A DNA stretch of 64,000 bases from the NCBI GenBank assembly GCA_963796195.1, contig CAWCKS010000003.1, forward strand, positions 62,001-126,000. The letters run 5' to 3'. Under the pieces are notes generated by a model, which was not told where the DNA came from, searched no databases, and worked only from the letters and a program-made list of their open reading frames with translations. This DNA comes from CAWCKS01 sp963796195 (lineage in GTDB: Bacteria; Pseudomonadota; Alphaproteobacteria; Rhizobiales; Xanthobacteraceae). The first letter of the stretch is position 1. Each line of letters opens with the position of its first letter. Made by a program: the position numbers and the translations under genes. Below are positions 18,810 through 29,244 of this stretch, piece by piece.

Positions 18810-20855
18810 ATGGTTGCCAGGAAAAAGACGAAGTCCGCGAAAGCCAAAGCAGCGAAGACAAAGAGCAAGGCAAAGGCCAAACCGAAGGTCGCTGCCAAGC
18901 GCACGAAGCCCCCGTCAAAGACGGCCAAGTCAAAGCCACCAGCAAAGACCCGGGCGAAAGCCGCGCTCAAGTCCAAAACAAAGTCCAAAACTAAATCCGC
19001 CTCTGGCTCCAAGGTGGTAACCCCCAGCAAGACCAAGGGGCCAGCCGCCAACACGCCCGCGGCACCGTCAGCGATACCGACCAGGCCAGCCGCCCCGGTA
19101 TCACAACGCGCAGCGCCCGCGCCTGCAAACCCGCAGGCAAGCGCTCCGTCGGGCTTCCAGGTCGAAGGCAGCAATGACAAGGCGCTGTTCACGCTGAAGC
19201 TGCATCGCGGCGACGGCATGACGCTGATCGCCATGAACTGGAAGAATGGCCAGCCGCCCCCGGACTTCGTCGGCTTTGCGATCGAGTATCAGGAGCCCGG
19301 CGGCAACCAGTTTTTCGCGCTGAACAACCGGCTCGGCTTCCTCGATGCTACCGGCAACGTCAATCCAGCCACGCTCTCGACGCTGCAATCGCCGATCCAG
19401 AAGTTCCGCTGGGTGCATTTCCCGCGCAATGCCGATCTCACCGGCGCCTTCCAATATCGCGTGTCGCCGATGTTCATGGATGCGCAGGACAAGCTGACGA
19501 AAGGCGAGCCGCAGCAGGTCGCGATCGAGCTCGCGCGCGAAACCTATCCCGGCATCGCCAACGTCACCTTCACGCGCGGCTTTGTCTCCTCGCAGGCCTT
19601 CGTCGATCGTTATCTGAAGGACGGCCCGATCAACACGCTGGTGGCGCCGACCGCCGCCCAGGGTCTCACGTTCAAATCGACCCACCCCGACAGCGTCGCC
19701 GCCCTTGCCTGGATGGGCTTCGAGGCGCGTGCCGCGATCCTCAAGACACTCGACGAGGCCATTGCCGACGGGGCCGAGGTCCGCGTCGTTGCCTACGACT
19801 TCAATCTGCCGGAGATCGTCGACCGTCTGGTGCAACTCGGCAGCAAGCTCAAGATCATCATCGATGACAGCAAGGGACATGGCGGCTCAGGCACTGCCGA
19901 AACGCAGGCCGAGGGCATGCTGGTGGCCTCGGCGGGGCGGGCGAACGTCAAGCGCCAGCACATGGGCGACCTGCAGCACAACAAGACCATCGCGGTGAAC
20001 GGCCCGACGGTGAAGAAGGTCGTGTGCGGCTCGACCAACCTGTCGTGGCGCGGCTTCTTCGTGCAGGCCAACAACGCCTTGGTCCTGACCGGTCAGACGC
20101 CCGTAATCTGTTCTTTGGCGCATTCGACAACTACTTCAACGGCGCGGCGAATGACGTCGCTGGCTTCGGCGCCAAGCCGCCCGCCGACTGGATCGACCTC
20201 GGTCTTCCCGGCATCGATGCGAAAGTCAGTTCTCACCGCACAGCGCGGGCAATGCCAAGCTCGACGGCATCGCGACCGACATCGAGTCCAACACGACATC
20301 GTCGCTGCTCTACTCGCTCGCGTTCCTTTACGAGACGCCGGGCGTCGTGCTTGACGCCATCAAGGCCGTCACCGCCAACAAGAATCTCTTTGTCTACGGC
20401 ATATCCGACAAGAAAGTCGGCGGTCTGGACGTCAGGATCCGAGCGGCAATGTCGCGCCGGTGTTTACGGCCGAGCTCGGGGCCAACGTACCGGAACCTTC
20501 AAGTCCGAGCAAGGGGAGGCATGGGCACGCGCATGCATCACAAGTTCACCGTGATCGACTTCGACAAGCCGACGGCGCGGGTCTATCTCGGCTCTTATAA
20601 TTTCTCCACGCCCGCCGATCGCAAGAAGGCGAGAACCTCGTGATCGTCAGGGATCAGCTCATCGCGGTGTCCTACATGATCGAGGCGCTCAGCCTGTTCG
20701 ACCATTACTCGTTCCGTGTCGCGGAGAAAGCGGCGACGGCCAAAGGCAAGAAGTTGCATCTGTCCAGGCCGCCGCGCGCAGCAGGCGAAAAGCCGTGGTG
20801 GGCCGACGCCTACACGGCCCGCACAAGATCAGGGATCGTCTGCTGTTCTCCTGAC
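18810..20855 (+). pseudogene. Phospholipase D-family protein with histone H1-like N-terminal tail, multiple frameshifts
   Basis: ATG 18810 opens a Lys/Ala/Pro-rich tail of about 110 residues (VARKKTKSAKAKAAKTKSK) of the histone H1 type. A folded region follows, then two PLD (HKD) motifs: HNKTIAVNG with GSTNLS, and HHKFTVIDF with GSYNFS. The first frame holds to about 20098. After that the reading must change frame about six times (near 20098, 20228, 20435, 20510, 20635 and 20820) to finish at the stop at 20855. The intact protein would be about 680 residues. PLD enzymes hydrolyse phosphodiesters in lipids or nucleic acids; the basic tail suggests nucleic-acid or anionic-surface binding (inference). 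No signal peptide is seen. Confidence 0.75.
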
Positions 20856-20942
20856 GGCGCTTGCGCGCGGGCCGGTACCGGCGCTGAGACCGGTGGCGAC
20901 GGTCGTCGTTTTGAGCGCATGTGGCGGACGCGCCGGCTCTCC

Positions 20943-22350
20943 TCAGAGCCGCGGGCGCTTGTCGGCCCATGGCTGGATCTGTTCGAATGCCGCCGAGGCC
21001 TGCAGCACGCCGAGGTCGTCGAAGCGCTTGCCGACGATCTGCAGACCGACCGGCAGCCCGGTGGGGGTGAAGCCGCACGGCACGCTTGCGGCCGGATTCC
21101 ACGACATGTTGAACGGGTAGGAGAACTCCGCCCACATCACCCAGTCCCAGGGATGCGTCGGCCAGTGGTCGGGCATCAGCTTCTCGGCCGGGAAGGCGGC
21201 GACCGAAACGGACGGCGTCAACAGCAAGTCCCAATCCTGGAACCAGCGATGGATGTTCGCGACGTAGTCCATCTTGCGCTCGCGCATCTCCTGGTAGCGC
21301 GCGACCGAGACGTTCTCTGAATCCTTGATGCAGGCAACGAGCCCCGGATCCATCTCCGCCTCCCATTTCGGAAGATAGCGTGCGAGCCGGGTCAGGTGCG
21401 CGGACCAGAAGAAGCGGATCAGCTCCGGTCCGTCCTTGGCCCAGGGGGTGGGTACTTGCTCGACGATGGCGCCGAGTTCGGTAAAGCGTGCCACCGCGGC
21501 CTTCACCAGCTCGGCGACTTCCGGATCGACGCGGGCGACACCGAGATCGGGGCTGTAGGCAATGCGCCTGCCCTTCACGCCGTCGCGCAGCCGGGCGAGA
21601 TAGTTGGCGGGCCCGGCCTCGAGCGTCGTGTAGTCGAGGACGTGCGGACCGGCCATCACCTCCAGCATCAGCGCGCTGTCGGCCACGGTGCGCGTCATCG
21701 GCCCGATGTGCGAGGTCAGGTCGCCGACGCCGACTGGATAATACGGCACGCGCCCGAAGCTCGGCTTCAGCCCGAACACGCCGCAGAAATGCGAGGGCAT
21801 GCGGATCGACCCCGCGCCGTCACTGCCCTGGTGCAGCGGCCCGTAGCCTGCCGCCGCCGCAGCGCCCGCGCCGGCCGAGGATGCGCCGGCATTGTAGCCT
21901 GATTTCCACGGGTTGCTGGTGATGCCCGTGAGCGGGCTGCGCGAGACGCCGGTCCAGCCGAACTCCGACGTGGTGGTCTTGCCGAGGATGATCGCACCCT
22001 CGTCCTGCAAGCGCGGCACGATCGGCGTATCTTCGGTCGGCTGATCGCCGGCGAAAATCTTGCTGCCGCGCTGTGTCGGCATGTCCTTGGTGATCAACAA
22101 GTCCTTGATCGTGGCGGGGACGCCGTGCAGCCGGCCGATTCGCGCGCCGCTCATCAGCGCGGCCTCGGCCTTCTTCGCACCATCCATCGCGCGGTCGGCG
22201 GCAAGATAGGCGAAGGCATTCACCTTCGGCTCCAGCGCGGCAATGCGGTCCAGCAGCGCGCCGCATGTACTCGACAGGCGAGATCTTCCTGGTGCGGATC
22301 AGCTCGGCCAGTTCGGTGGCCGGCATGAAGCCAATGGCCTCGGAGTCCAT
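20943..22350 (-). pseudogene. Amidase signature family enzyme, one frameshift
   Basis: The N-terminus MDSEAIGFMPATELAELIRT starts at 22350; the frame is lost near 22260 by one base, and the rest (NAFAYLAADRAMDGAKKAEA on to 20943) is intact. The Ser-cisSer-Lys triad is visible: Lys in PATIKDLL, GASSAGAGAAAAAG and GSDGAGSIR. The protein would be about 469 residues, usual for amidases and aspartyl/glutamyl-tRNA amidotransferase A-like enzymes. It is free-standing, so not part of GatCAB. A 420-residue product could start at an internal ATG (22223) but would lack the first helices. Substrate unknown. Confidence 0.8.
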
Positions 22351-22365
22351 GCGTTCAGTCCTTGC

Positions 22366-22641
22366 TCAGCGTGTCGTTCCGCCTGGTGGCGTCGCGGCCG
22401 TGATCCCTGCATTCATCTGGGCAATCGATTTTGCCTTGCCCTCGAAACGGAGCGAGCCAAACACGTCGCGGGGCCGCGTCGGCGCAAACGCAGGCTGCGC
22501 GCTCAGCAGCACGCCGTCCGGCGTGTCTTCGACCACAAGCCTTGTTCCCGCAGGCCATTGCCGCTGGTCCCGGATCGCCTTGGGCAGGATGACCTGGCCC
22601 TTGGTCGAGATCGTGGTCGTCAGCTTCTTGCTCGCGGGCAT
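22366..22641 (-). CDS. AbrB/MazE/SpoVT-type DNA-binding protein
   Basis: A 91-residue protein with an N-terminal swapped-hairpin AbrB domain (LTTTISTKGQVILPKAIRDQ). This is the DNA-binding fold of VapB/MazE antitoxins. The start MPASKKL at 22641 is chosen; the ORF extends upstream without homology. Usual VapB genes are followed by a PIN-domain toxin, but here the next gene 15 nt downstream is the amidase and no toxin ORF is seen on either strand. It may be a solitary antitoxin remnant or a regulator of the amidase. Confidence 0.78.
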   Translation of the reverse strand: MPASKKLTTTISTKGQVILPKAIRDQRQWPAGTRLVVEDTPDGVLLSAQPAFAPTRPRDVFGSLRFEGKAKSIAQMNAGITAATPPGGTTR

Positions 22642-22856
22642 GGCAATTCTCACGGTAAGACGACAGCAAGATAGCTGTCGTCGGCCGAACTCGCAAGGCC
22701 GCACTATCGCCGGCGCGTGCGCGATTGCCTGCGCCGATCATGGGAATGGGGGCATCTGAATTCGGCAACTCGAGAACGAACACCGGTTAAGACTTATTGA
22801 AGATTTCGTGCGGAAGATCAGCCATTCCGATTTGGCGGATCACCCCGGGGGCATCC

Positions 22857-24035
22857 ATGCGAATTGTTCGTCTAACACTGCCTGTCGCACTTGCAGGCCT
22901 GATTTTCACCGGCTTCTCGGCGCTCGCCGATGACGGCGTCTCGCCCGACAAGATCGTTTTCGGGCAGGTCGCCGCGCTTGACGGGCCGGCATCTGCGCTC
23001 GGCCAGGGCATGAAGCAGGGGCTCGATGCGGCGTTCGCGGAAGCCAACAAGGCTGGTGGCGTGAAGGGCCGCAAGCTCGAACTCAAGAGCGTCGATGACG
23101 GTTGACGAGCCGACCAAGTCGGTCGAGGCGGTCAAGACGATTCTCTCGAGGACAAGGTGTTCGCGCTCGTTGGTGCGGTTGGCACGCCGACCGCCGCCGC
23201 GACGTTGCCGATCGCGACCGCAGCCGGTGCACCGTTGATCGGCGCGTTCACCGGCGCGGAATCGCTCCGCGCGCCGTACAATCCGCTGGTGATGAACGTG
23301 CGCGCCAGTTACTTCCAGGAAACGGAAGCGATGGTCGAGCACCTGACCAAGGATCTCGGCGCGACCAAGATCGCCATCATGTATCAGGATCGACGCGTTC
23401 GGTCAGGCCGGGCTCGCCGGCGTCAAGCGCGCGCTCGACAAGCGCCAGATGCAGCTCGCCGCCGAAGGGACGTTCGAGCGCAACACGGTTGCGGTGAAGA
23501 CGGCGCTGCTGACGATCAAGAAGGCGGATCCGGAAGCGGTGATCATGATCAGCCCGTACAAGCCGCCGCCGAGTTCATCAAGCTTGCCAGGCAGATCAAG
23601 CTCAACGCCACCTTCGTGCAATATTTCCTTTCGTCGGCTCCGATGCGCTGGCGAAGGAAGCCGGCGCCAGCGGCGCCGGCGTCGTCGTCACCCAGGTGGT
23701 GCCCGTTCCCGCAGGACGCATCGATCCCGGTGGTGGCGAGGTATCAGGCGCGCTCAAGGCGCAGCGCGCCGGACGCCAGAAGCCCGGCTTCGTCTCGCTC
23801 GAAGGTTACCTTGTCGGCCGCGCCGTCGTCGCCGCCTCGAGAAGGTCAATGGCGAGCCGACACGGCGCAAAGCTCGTCCAGGCGGTGCAGGGCGTCGGCA
23901 GTTTCGATCTCGGCGGTTTCAAGCTGACCTATAGCCCGAGCAACAACCGCGGCTCCGATCAGGTGTATCCTCACGGTGATCCAGCCTGACGGCATCGTTC
24001 AAGGCCGTCGATCATCTCGCGAAGCCCGCAAGCTG
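22857..24035 (+). pseudogene. Branched-chain amino acid-type ABC substrate-binding protein, many frameshifts
   Basis: ATG 22857 gives a signal peptide (LPVALAGLIFTGFSALA) and the start of a Leu/Ile/Val-binding family protein (VFGQVAALDGPASALGQGM). The sequence then jumps frame roughly nine times, near 23105, 23145, 23390, 23560, 23640, 23700, 23750, 23840 and 23970. Recognisable blocks appear in turn in all three frames (KVFALVGAVGTPTAAA, KPGFVSLEGYLVGRA, GVGSFDLGGFKLTYS), ending at 24035. Intact length would be about 390 residues. It has no permease or ATPase partners nearby. The indel density is the highest in the window and suggests poor local sequence or an inactive gene. Confidence 0.7.
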
Positions 24036-24108
24036 ACACCGTTCTGGATCGCGGGCAGCGCGTGACGGCGCCGCCCGCAACGCGGATTTCGGGTTTCGGA
24101 GCTGCACG

Positions 24109-26235
24109 ATGGAAACCAAACGATTGTCGCGGGCCAGACTGGGCTTGCGGGGCCGCCTGTTTCTCGCGTTCGGCGTCGTTGCCGGGCTCACGGTCCTTGC
24201 CAGCGTCAGCGCGATCTATTCGGATGACAGGATTGGGCGCGCGCTGCTGGTCGTGACCGACCGCAGCCTGCCCGACATTGCCAACAAGACCAAGGTCATG
24301 CGCGCGCAGAGCGAGGTCGATGCCGCCGGGCCGAGCCTGATCGCGGCGGTCGACGAGGCCGCGCACCAGGACGCATCGGCCAATCTCGATGCGGCGCGGG
24401 CGTCGCTGAAGCAAAGCATCGCTGGCGCTCGATGCCGACGATCGGCAAAGGATTGGTCCAACCAGCGAGCGCATGGCCGAGAACATCGACCGGCTCGCCA
24501 AATCGGTCAGCGAGCGGCGGGCGATCGCGGCAAAGAGGGTCGCTGGGGTGACCGGGTTGCGGCAGGCGCACCAGAAGCTCGTCGGGAAGCTGACGCCGAT
24601 GGCCGACGACGCCGGTTTCAACCTGACCCTGGAGCTGCAGGGCATCGCCGAAAAGCTCGGCGACAAGGAGGCCGTCAGCAAGACTTTGGCTGCGGTCAGC
24701 GATGAGGAGCTCGCAAAGCTGCAGGCCGTGCTGCAACTGGGCGCCGAAGCCAATTTGATGCTCGGCATTCTCGTCGAAGCATCCGATCTCGCCTCGCTTG
24801 ACCTGATGCCGCCGGTGCGGGATCGCTTCGAAGGCGACGTCGGGACGCATCGAGCGCGCGCTCAAGATCCTGAAGGATGACGAGATCGGCCGCTTGTTCG
24901 ACGCCTTCCTGATCTTCGGCAAGCGCGACGGCAACGTGTTCGAACTGCGTGAGCAGGAGCTCAAGGCCGCTGACGCTGCGGCCAGGATCGTGGCGGAAAA
25001 CCGCCAGGTCGCAAGGCTGTTCGCCGACCAGGTCACGGAACTGGAACAACACAGCGAAGCCGATGCGGCCATCGCCGTGAATGACTCCAGGCAGACCATC
25101 GAGCGCAGCCAGACCGCCCTGATCGTCATTGCGCTGGTCAGCCTTCTTGTGGCGTTCGCGATCGGCTGGCTCTACGTCGGCCGTGGCGTGGTCCGCCGGC
25201 TGATAGCCTTACGCGAAAGCATGAAGCAGATCGTCGCCGGCAAGCTCGATACGACGATTGCGAGCGGCGGGTCTGACGAGATCGCCGAGATGGCCGGCGC
25301 GCTCCGCTTCTTCGCAGACCACATGAGCGAGGCCGAGTCGGCTGCGCCGCGAGCGCGCCGAGGCCGAGAAACGACTGGTTGCCGAGCGCAAGTCCGAGAT
25401 TGGAAAGCTCGCCGACCAGTTTGAAGCCGCCCTTGGCGGCATCGTCGAAACCATGTCGTCGGCCTCCGATGAACTGGAGAGCTCCGGGCGTACCCTGGTT
25501 TCAACGGCTGAGCACACCGAGCAGCTGTCAGGCGCCGTGGAGCAGGCCTCCGGGAAAGCTTCAGCCAATGTCCGGTCGGTGGCAGCGGCGACCGAGGAGA
25601 TGACGGCGTCGATCGTCGAGATCAGTCGCCAGGTGCAGGAGTTGAGTACGATCGCGCAGCAGGCCGTGGAGCAGGCGCACTCTACCGACGTTCATGTCAC
25701 GGAGCTTTCGACGGTGGCGGAGCGCATCGGCGACGTCGTCAGCCTGATCGCGACGATCGCCGAGCAGACCAATCTGCTGGCGCTGAACGCCACGATCGAG
25801 GCCGCGCGCGCCGGCGACCATGGCCGGGGCTTCGCCGTGGTCGCGCAGGAGGTGAAGGCGCTGGCGACGCAAACGGCGAAGGCGACGGACGAGATCTCGG
25901 CGCAGATTGCGGAGATGCAAAGCGCGACGCGTCAGTCGGTGGTTGCGATCAAGGATATCGGAACGACGATCTCGAAAATTTCGGAGATCGCCTCGGGCAT
26001 CGCTGCTGCAATGGAGCAGCAGGGCCTCGCCGCCCGCGAAATCGCCGGCAATATCCAGCAGTCGTCGCAAGGAACGAGCGAGGTCGCCGCCAACATCGTC
26101 GAGGTCAACAAGGAGGCGCGCCAGACCGGCAAGGCCTCGGCTCACGTGTTGAGCTCGGCGAAGATGCTGGCGCGCGAGAGCGGCAACCTCAAGACGCAGA
26201 TGTCGAGCTTCGTCGCCTCCGTGCGGGCGATGTAG
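24109..26235 (+). pseudogene. Methyl-accepting chemotaxis protein, about three frameshifts
   Basis: ATG 24109 starts METKRLSRARLGLRGRLFL, with a first transmembrane helix, a long helical sensor region and a second helix at about 25120-25170 (ALIVIALVSLLVAFAIG), then HAMP and a signalling domain. The conserved hairpin tip reads IAEQTNLLALNATIEAARAG, the best-kept MCP signature. Frames change near 24425, 24840 and 25350. The segment from about 25360 to 26235 is uninterrupted. The intact receptor would be about 708 residues. The ligand is unknown; the cheZ-like gene lies 23 kb away. Confidence 0.8.
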
Positions 26236-26492
26236 GGCCGTATCGCGACGGCACCTGACAGCTTTTGCCTTCATGGTGGAGAGTCCGGCGTGGCTCGAAG
26301 AGCGAGGCCGGGCGTTTCGAACAATGAACGCGGAGATCCTGATGGCGCGCCGCTCGCGCTGTTAGCGCTGAAAGACGATGCGGCGGGGGTTGTTTGGTTT
26401 GGGCCAGCCGCGCTTTATTCCGCCTCCCGCAAGAAAGATTTGACGGCGGCGCTCCCTCGCAGCCCGCCGCTGCGGCATCCTCTTGCACGGCC

Positions 26493-26516
26493 TCCTCCTG
26501 GTGTTCTCCAGGAGGA
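26493..26516 (+). promoter_or_regulatory. Hairpin masking the Shine-Dalgarno of the MFS gene
   Basis: TCCTCCTGG (26493-26501) and CCAGGAGGA (26508-26516) form a perfect 9-bp stem with a 6-nt loop. The right arm contains the whole AGGAGG Shine-Dalgarno (26510-26515) of the gene starting at 26521. There is no T-tract, so it is not a normal terminator. Confidence 0.6.
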
Positions 26517-26520
26517 TCCC

Positions 26521-27772
26521 ATGCCCAAAACATCATCAACTCGGTGGCTCCAGCTTGTGCTCGGGCTGATCGTCATGATGGCGATCTCGAGCCCGCAATA
26601 TGTCTGGACGCTGTTCGTAAAACCGTTCCAGACCACGACGGCCGGCAGCTTGCCGGCCGTGCAAATCACCTTCTCGCTGTTGATCGTGCTGCAGACCTGG
26701 CTGTCGCCGGCGCAAGGTTTTTTGGTCGAGCGCTTCGGGCCAAGGGCGCTCGTCGCCTTGGGCGCCGCGCTGTCAGGCCTCGGCTGGATCCTGTCCGCGC
26801 ATGTCGACGAGCCTCTCCGGCCTCTATCTGACCTATGGTGTGTTCTGCGGCATCGGCACCGGCATCGTCTATATCGGCATTGTCGGGCTGATGGCGCGCT
26901 GGTTCCCCGACCGCCGCGGCTTTGCCATCGGCATGGTCGCGGCCGGCTATGGCATGGGCGCGCTGCTGACGACGTTTCCGATCGACACCATGATCAAGTC
27001 ATCGGGCTATCAGCCGACGCTGACAACCTTCGGCATCATCCTTGGCCTCGTCGGCGTCGCAGCTGCCCTCGGCTTGCGCGCGCCGCAATCGGGCGAGGTC
27101 ACCGCGAAGCCGGCGCAGGTTCTGGTCAGCGGCCGCGACACCGATCCATCAGCGATGCTGAAGACGCCGATCTTCTGGCTGATGTTCGCGATGATGACCA
27201 TGATGTCGACCGGCGGGCTGATGGTGACGTCGAACTTCGCCGCCTTCGCCAAGGAATTCGGCGTCGCCGACCTCGCAGTAGCAGGCATGGCGGCGGTCCC
27301 GCTCGCGCTCACCGTCGACCGCATCCTGAACGGCTTGACCCGGCCGTTCTTCGGCTGGGTGTCGGACCGCATCGGGCGCGAGAACACCATGGGGCTCGCG
27401 TTCCTATTGGAGGCCTTGGCGATCACGCTGCTGCTGGTGTTCCGCTCTAATGCGGCTGCGTTCGTGATCCTGTCGGGCCTCGTGTTCTTCGGCTGGGGCG
27501 AGATTTTTTCGCTGTTCCCCTCGACCTTGACCGATACCTTCGGGACCAAGAATGCGACCACGAACTACGGCTTCCTCTACATGGCGCAGGGCGTCGGCTC
27601 GGTGCTCGGTGGACCGGTGGCGGCGGCGCTGCACGATTCCGCCGGCAGCTGGATTCCGGTGTTCGGCGTCGCAATCGGCATGGATATTCTGACGGCGCTG
27701 CTCGCGCTGTTCGTCCTGAAGACGATGCGGCGCGGGCTGTTCAGCCTCGGCCAGCCGGCGGTCGCGGTATGA
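26521..27772 (+). pseudogene. MFS transporter, oxalate/formate antiporter-like, one frameshift
   Basis: ATG 26521 follows a perfect AGGAGG site. The N-terminus (RWLQLVLGLIVMMAISSPQY, then VWTLFVKPF) resembles the OxlT family of 12-TM oxalate:formate antiporters. One base is lost or gained near 26805; the next frame carries on with LYLTYGVFCGIGTGIVYIG and DRRGFAIGMVAAGYG to 27772. The intact protein would be about 416 residues, as expected. No oxalate decarboxylation genes are adjacent, so the substrate is only inferred. The Shine-Dalgarno is buried in a hairpin. The next gene is convergent. Confidence 0.8.
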
Positions 27773-27835
27773 CGTGATAGCGAATTTCCGGCGACGACTA
27801 TTCCGTCGGTGGATCATTCTGCTCGCCCGCCGCTG

Positions 27836-29053
27836 TCACTGGAACGCGAGCGGCAGACGGTCGAGTGCGTGGATCGCGTTGTTTGGCCGCCACACGGCGT
27901 TGCCGGCCGGCGCGATCGTGCGCACGCGTTTTGCAATCGCTGCAAGAAGCGCTTCGCCTTCGGCCCGCGCGATGTTTTGACCGACGCAGGCATGAATGCC
28001 AACGCCCAAAGCCAGATGACCGGTGGCACGCCGGCCGATGTCAAAAGCGTCCGGGTCCTGCCACTGGTCGCCGTCGAGATTGGCTGCGCCCAGCACGCAC
28101 AGGATCTTGGTGCCCTCCTCGAGTTCTATTCCGGCCACGGTCGTCGTCGCAGCGGCCGTGCGGCAGAACGAATGCACGGGAGACGTCAGGCGCAGCGCCT
28201 CCTCGAAGGCGTTGCGCGCCAGCTTGGGGTCGGCCCGCAGGCGCTCGAATTGCGCAGGGTTCCGGGCAAGCGCCCACAGCGCCGATCCGATGCCGGTCAC
28301 CGTCGTGTCCACTCCCGCTGACAGCAGCGATCGGACGAGAAGGCCGGCCTCGTGATGGGTGATCTCGCCGGCGTCAGCGGCCGCGTAAATGTCGGCGCCG
28401 AAACCTTCCGCATGAAGGTTCGACCTTTGGCATTGCTCGGTGATCCACGGCACGATGTTCGGGGCCTTGGCCATGGCCGCTCGCCGCAGAGCATTGTCGG
28501 GTCCAAGCGCGTTGAACACCATGGCGCCGTAGTCCACCAGCGCGCGCTGATCGATATGGCGCAGGCCCACGGCCGGCGGAAATGCCGCGACCGAGTAGGC
28601 CTCGGCAATGTCGACAACCGCCTCGACGATGCCTTTCGCAAGGACCCGATCGACCAGCTCTTCGGCTTTGGCCTCGAATGTTGCGCGCAATCGTGCGACC
28701 GCCCCCGGCGACATCACGCGCGTCATGACACGACGCGTCTTGCCATGCTCGGGCGGATCGACTTCGAGAATGATGGACGGCGCGCGCCACGGCGTCTCGA
28801 GGCTGAAATCGGTCAGGCCGACGCCGCGTGACGACACGAAGCGCTGATGGTCGGAGAAGATTTCGCGGGTCACGTCATAGCGGCCGCACGCCAGGATCGC
28901 GTAGCGCGGGATGTAGACCAGCGGCCCCAGGCGTCTCAGCTCCGCGTAATAGTCTGCCGGATCGGAGAGAATGGCAGGGTCGTAGGGGTCGACGTCCCAA
29001 ACCGAGACCCCTGCGGGCGCTGCAATCGCGCGATGGCCTTCGATTGTCGCCAT
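27836..29053 (-). CDS. Cytochrome P450
   Basis: A 405-residue soluble bacterial P450. Visible motifs: I-helix AGVDTT, K-helix EALR (ExxR) and the haem loop LALGVGIHACVGQNIARAE with axial Cys356. The canonical Phe of the FxxGxxxCxG motif is replaced by Leu. N-terminal SVWDVDPYDPAIL and VDPPEHGKTRRVM are typical of aromatic-acid demethylating or hydroxylating P450s such as CYP199, but the substrate is not assignable. It needs a ferredoxin and reductase, neither of which is adjacent. Upstream is a striking array of palindromes (29083-29132). Confidence 0.9.
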   Translation of the reverse strand: MATIEGHRAIAAPAGVSVWDVDPYDPAILSDPADYYAELRRLGPLVYIPRYAILACGRYDVTREIFSDHQRFVSSRGVGLTDFSLETPWRAPSIILEVDPPEHGKTRRVMTRVMSPGAVARLRATFEAKAEELVDRVLAKGIVEAVVDIAEAYSVAAFPPAVGLRHIDQRALVDYGAMVFNALGPDNALRRAAMAKAPNIVPWITEQCQRSNLHAEGFGADIYAAADAGEITHHEAGLLVRSLLSAGVDTTVTGIGSALWALARNPAQFERLRADPKLARNAFEEALRLTSPVHSFCRTAAATTTVAGIELEEGTKILCVLGAANLDGDQWQDPDAFDIGRRATGHLALGVGIHACVGQNIARAEGEALLAAIAKRVRTIAPAGNAVWRPNNAIHALDRLPLAFQ

Positions 29054-29082
29054 GAATGGTCTCCATCGCTATGGCCACAGCG

Positions 29083-29132
29083 GACGATATCCGTCGACGA
29101 ATATTCGTCTACGAATATCCGTACACGGATAT
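29083..29132. promoter_or_regulatory. Three tandem palindromes upstream of the P450
   Basis: The 50-bp block holds GACG-N5-CGTC (29083-29095), the perfect 14-bp palindrome GACGAATATTCGTC (29096-29109) and ATATCCGT-AC-ACGGATAT (29115-29132). The units are spaced about 13-20 bp and share the core ACGAATATYCGT. They lie 30-79 nt upstream of the P450 start and between it and the divergent gamma-glutamyltransferase gene. The arrangement fits cooperative binding of a TetR- or MarR-type repressor (inference). Confidence 0.6.
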
Positions 29133-29244
29133 ATCTGCCCAGGCGATAGAGGTATTATAATACTTCCATCCGCGCGCTAAAAACCTCCACAAATAGCGGT
29201 GGAAGCTGTTGCAAATCAGCGCGTTAGTCGGCACCGGTGGTCAG

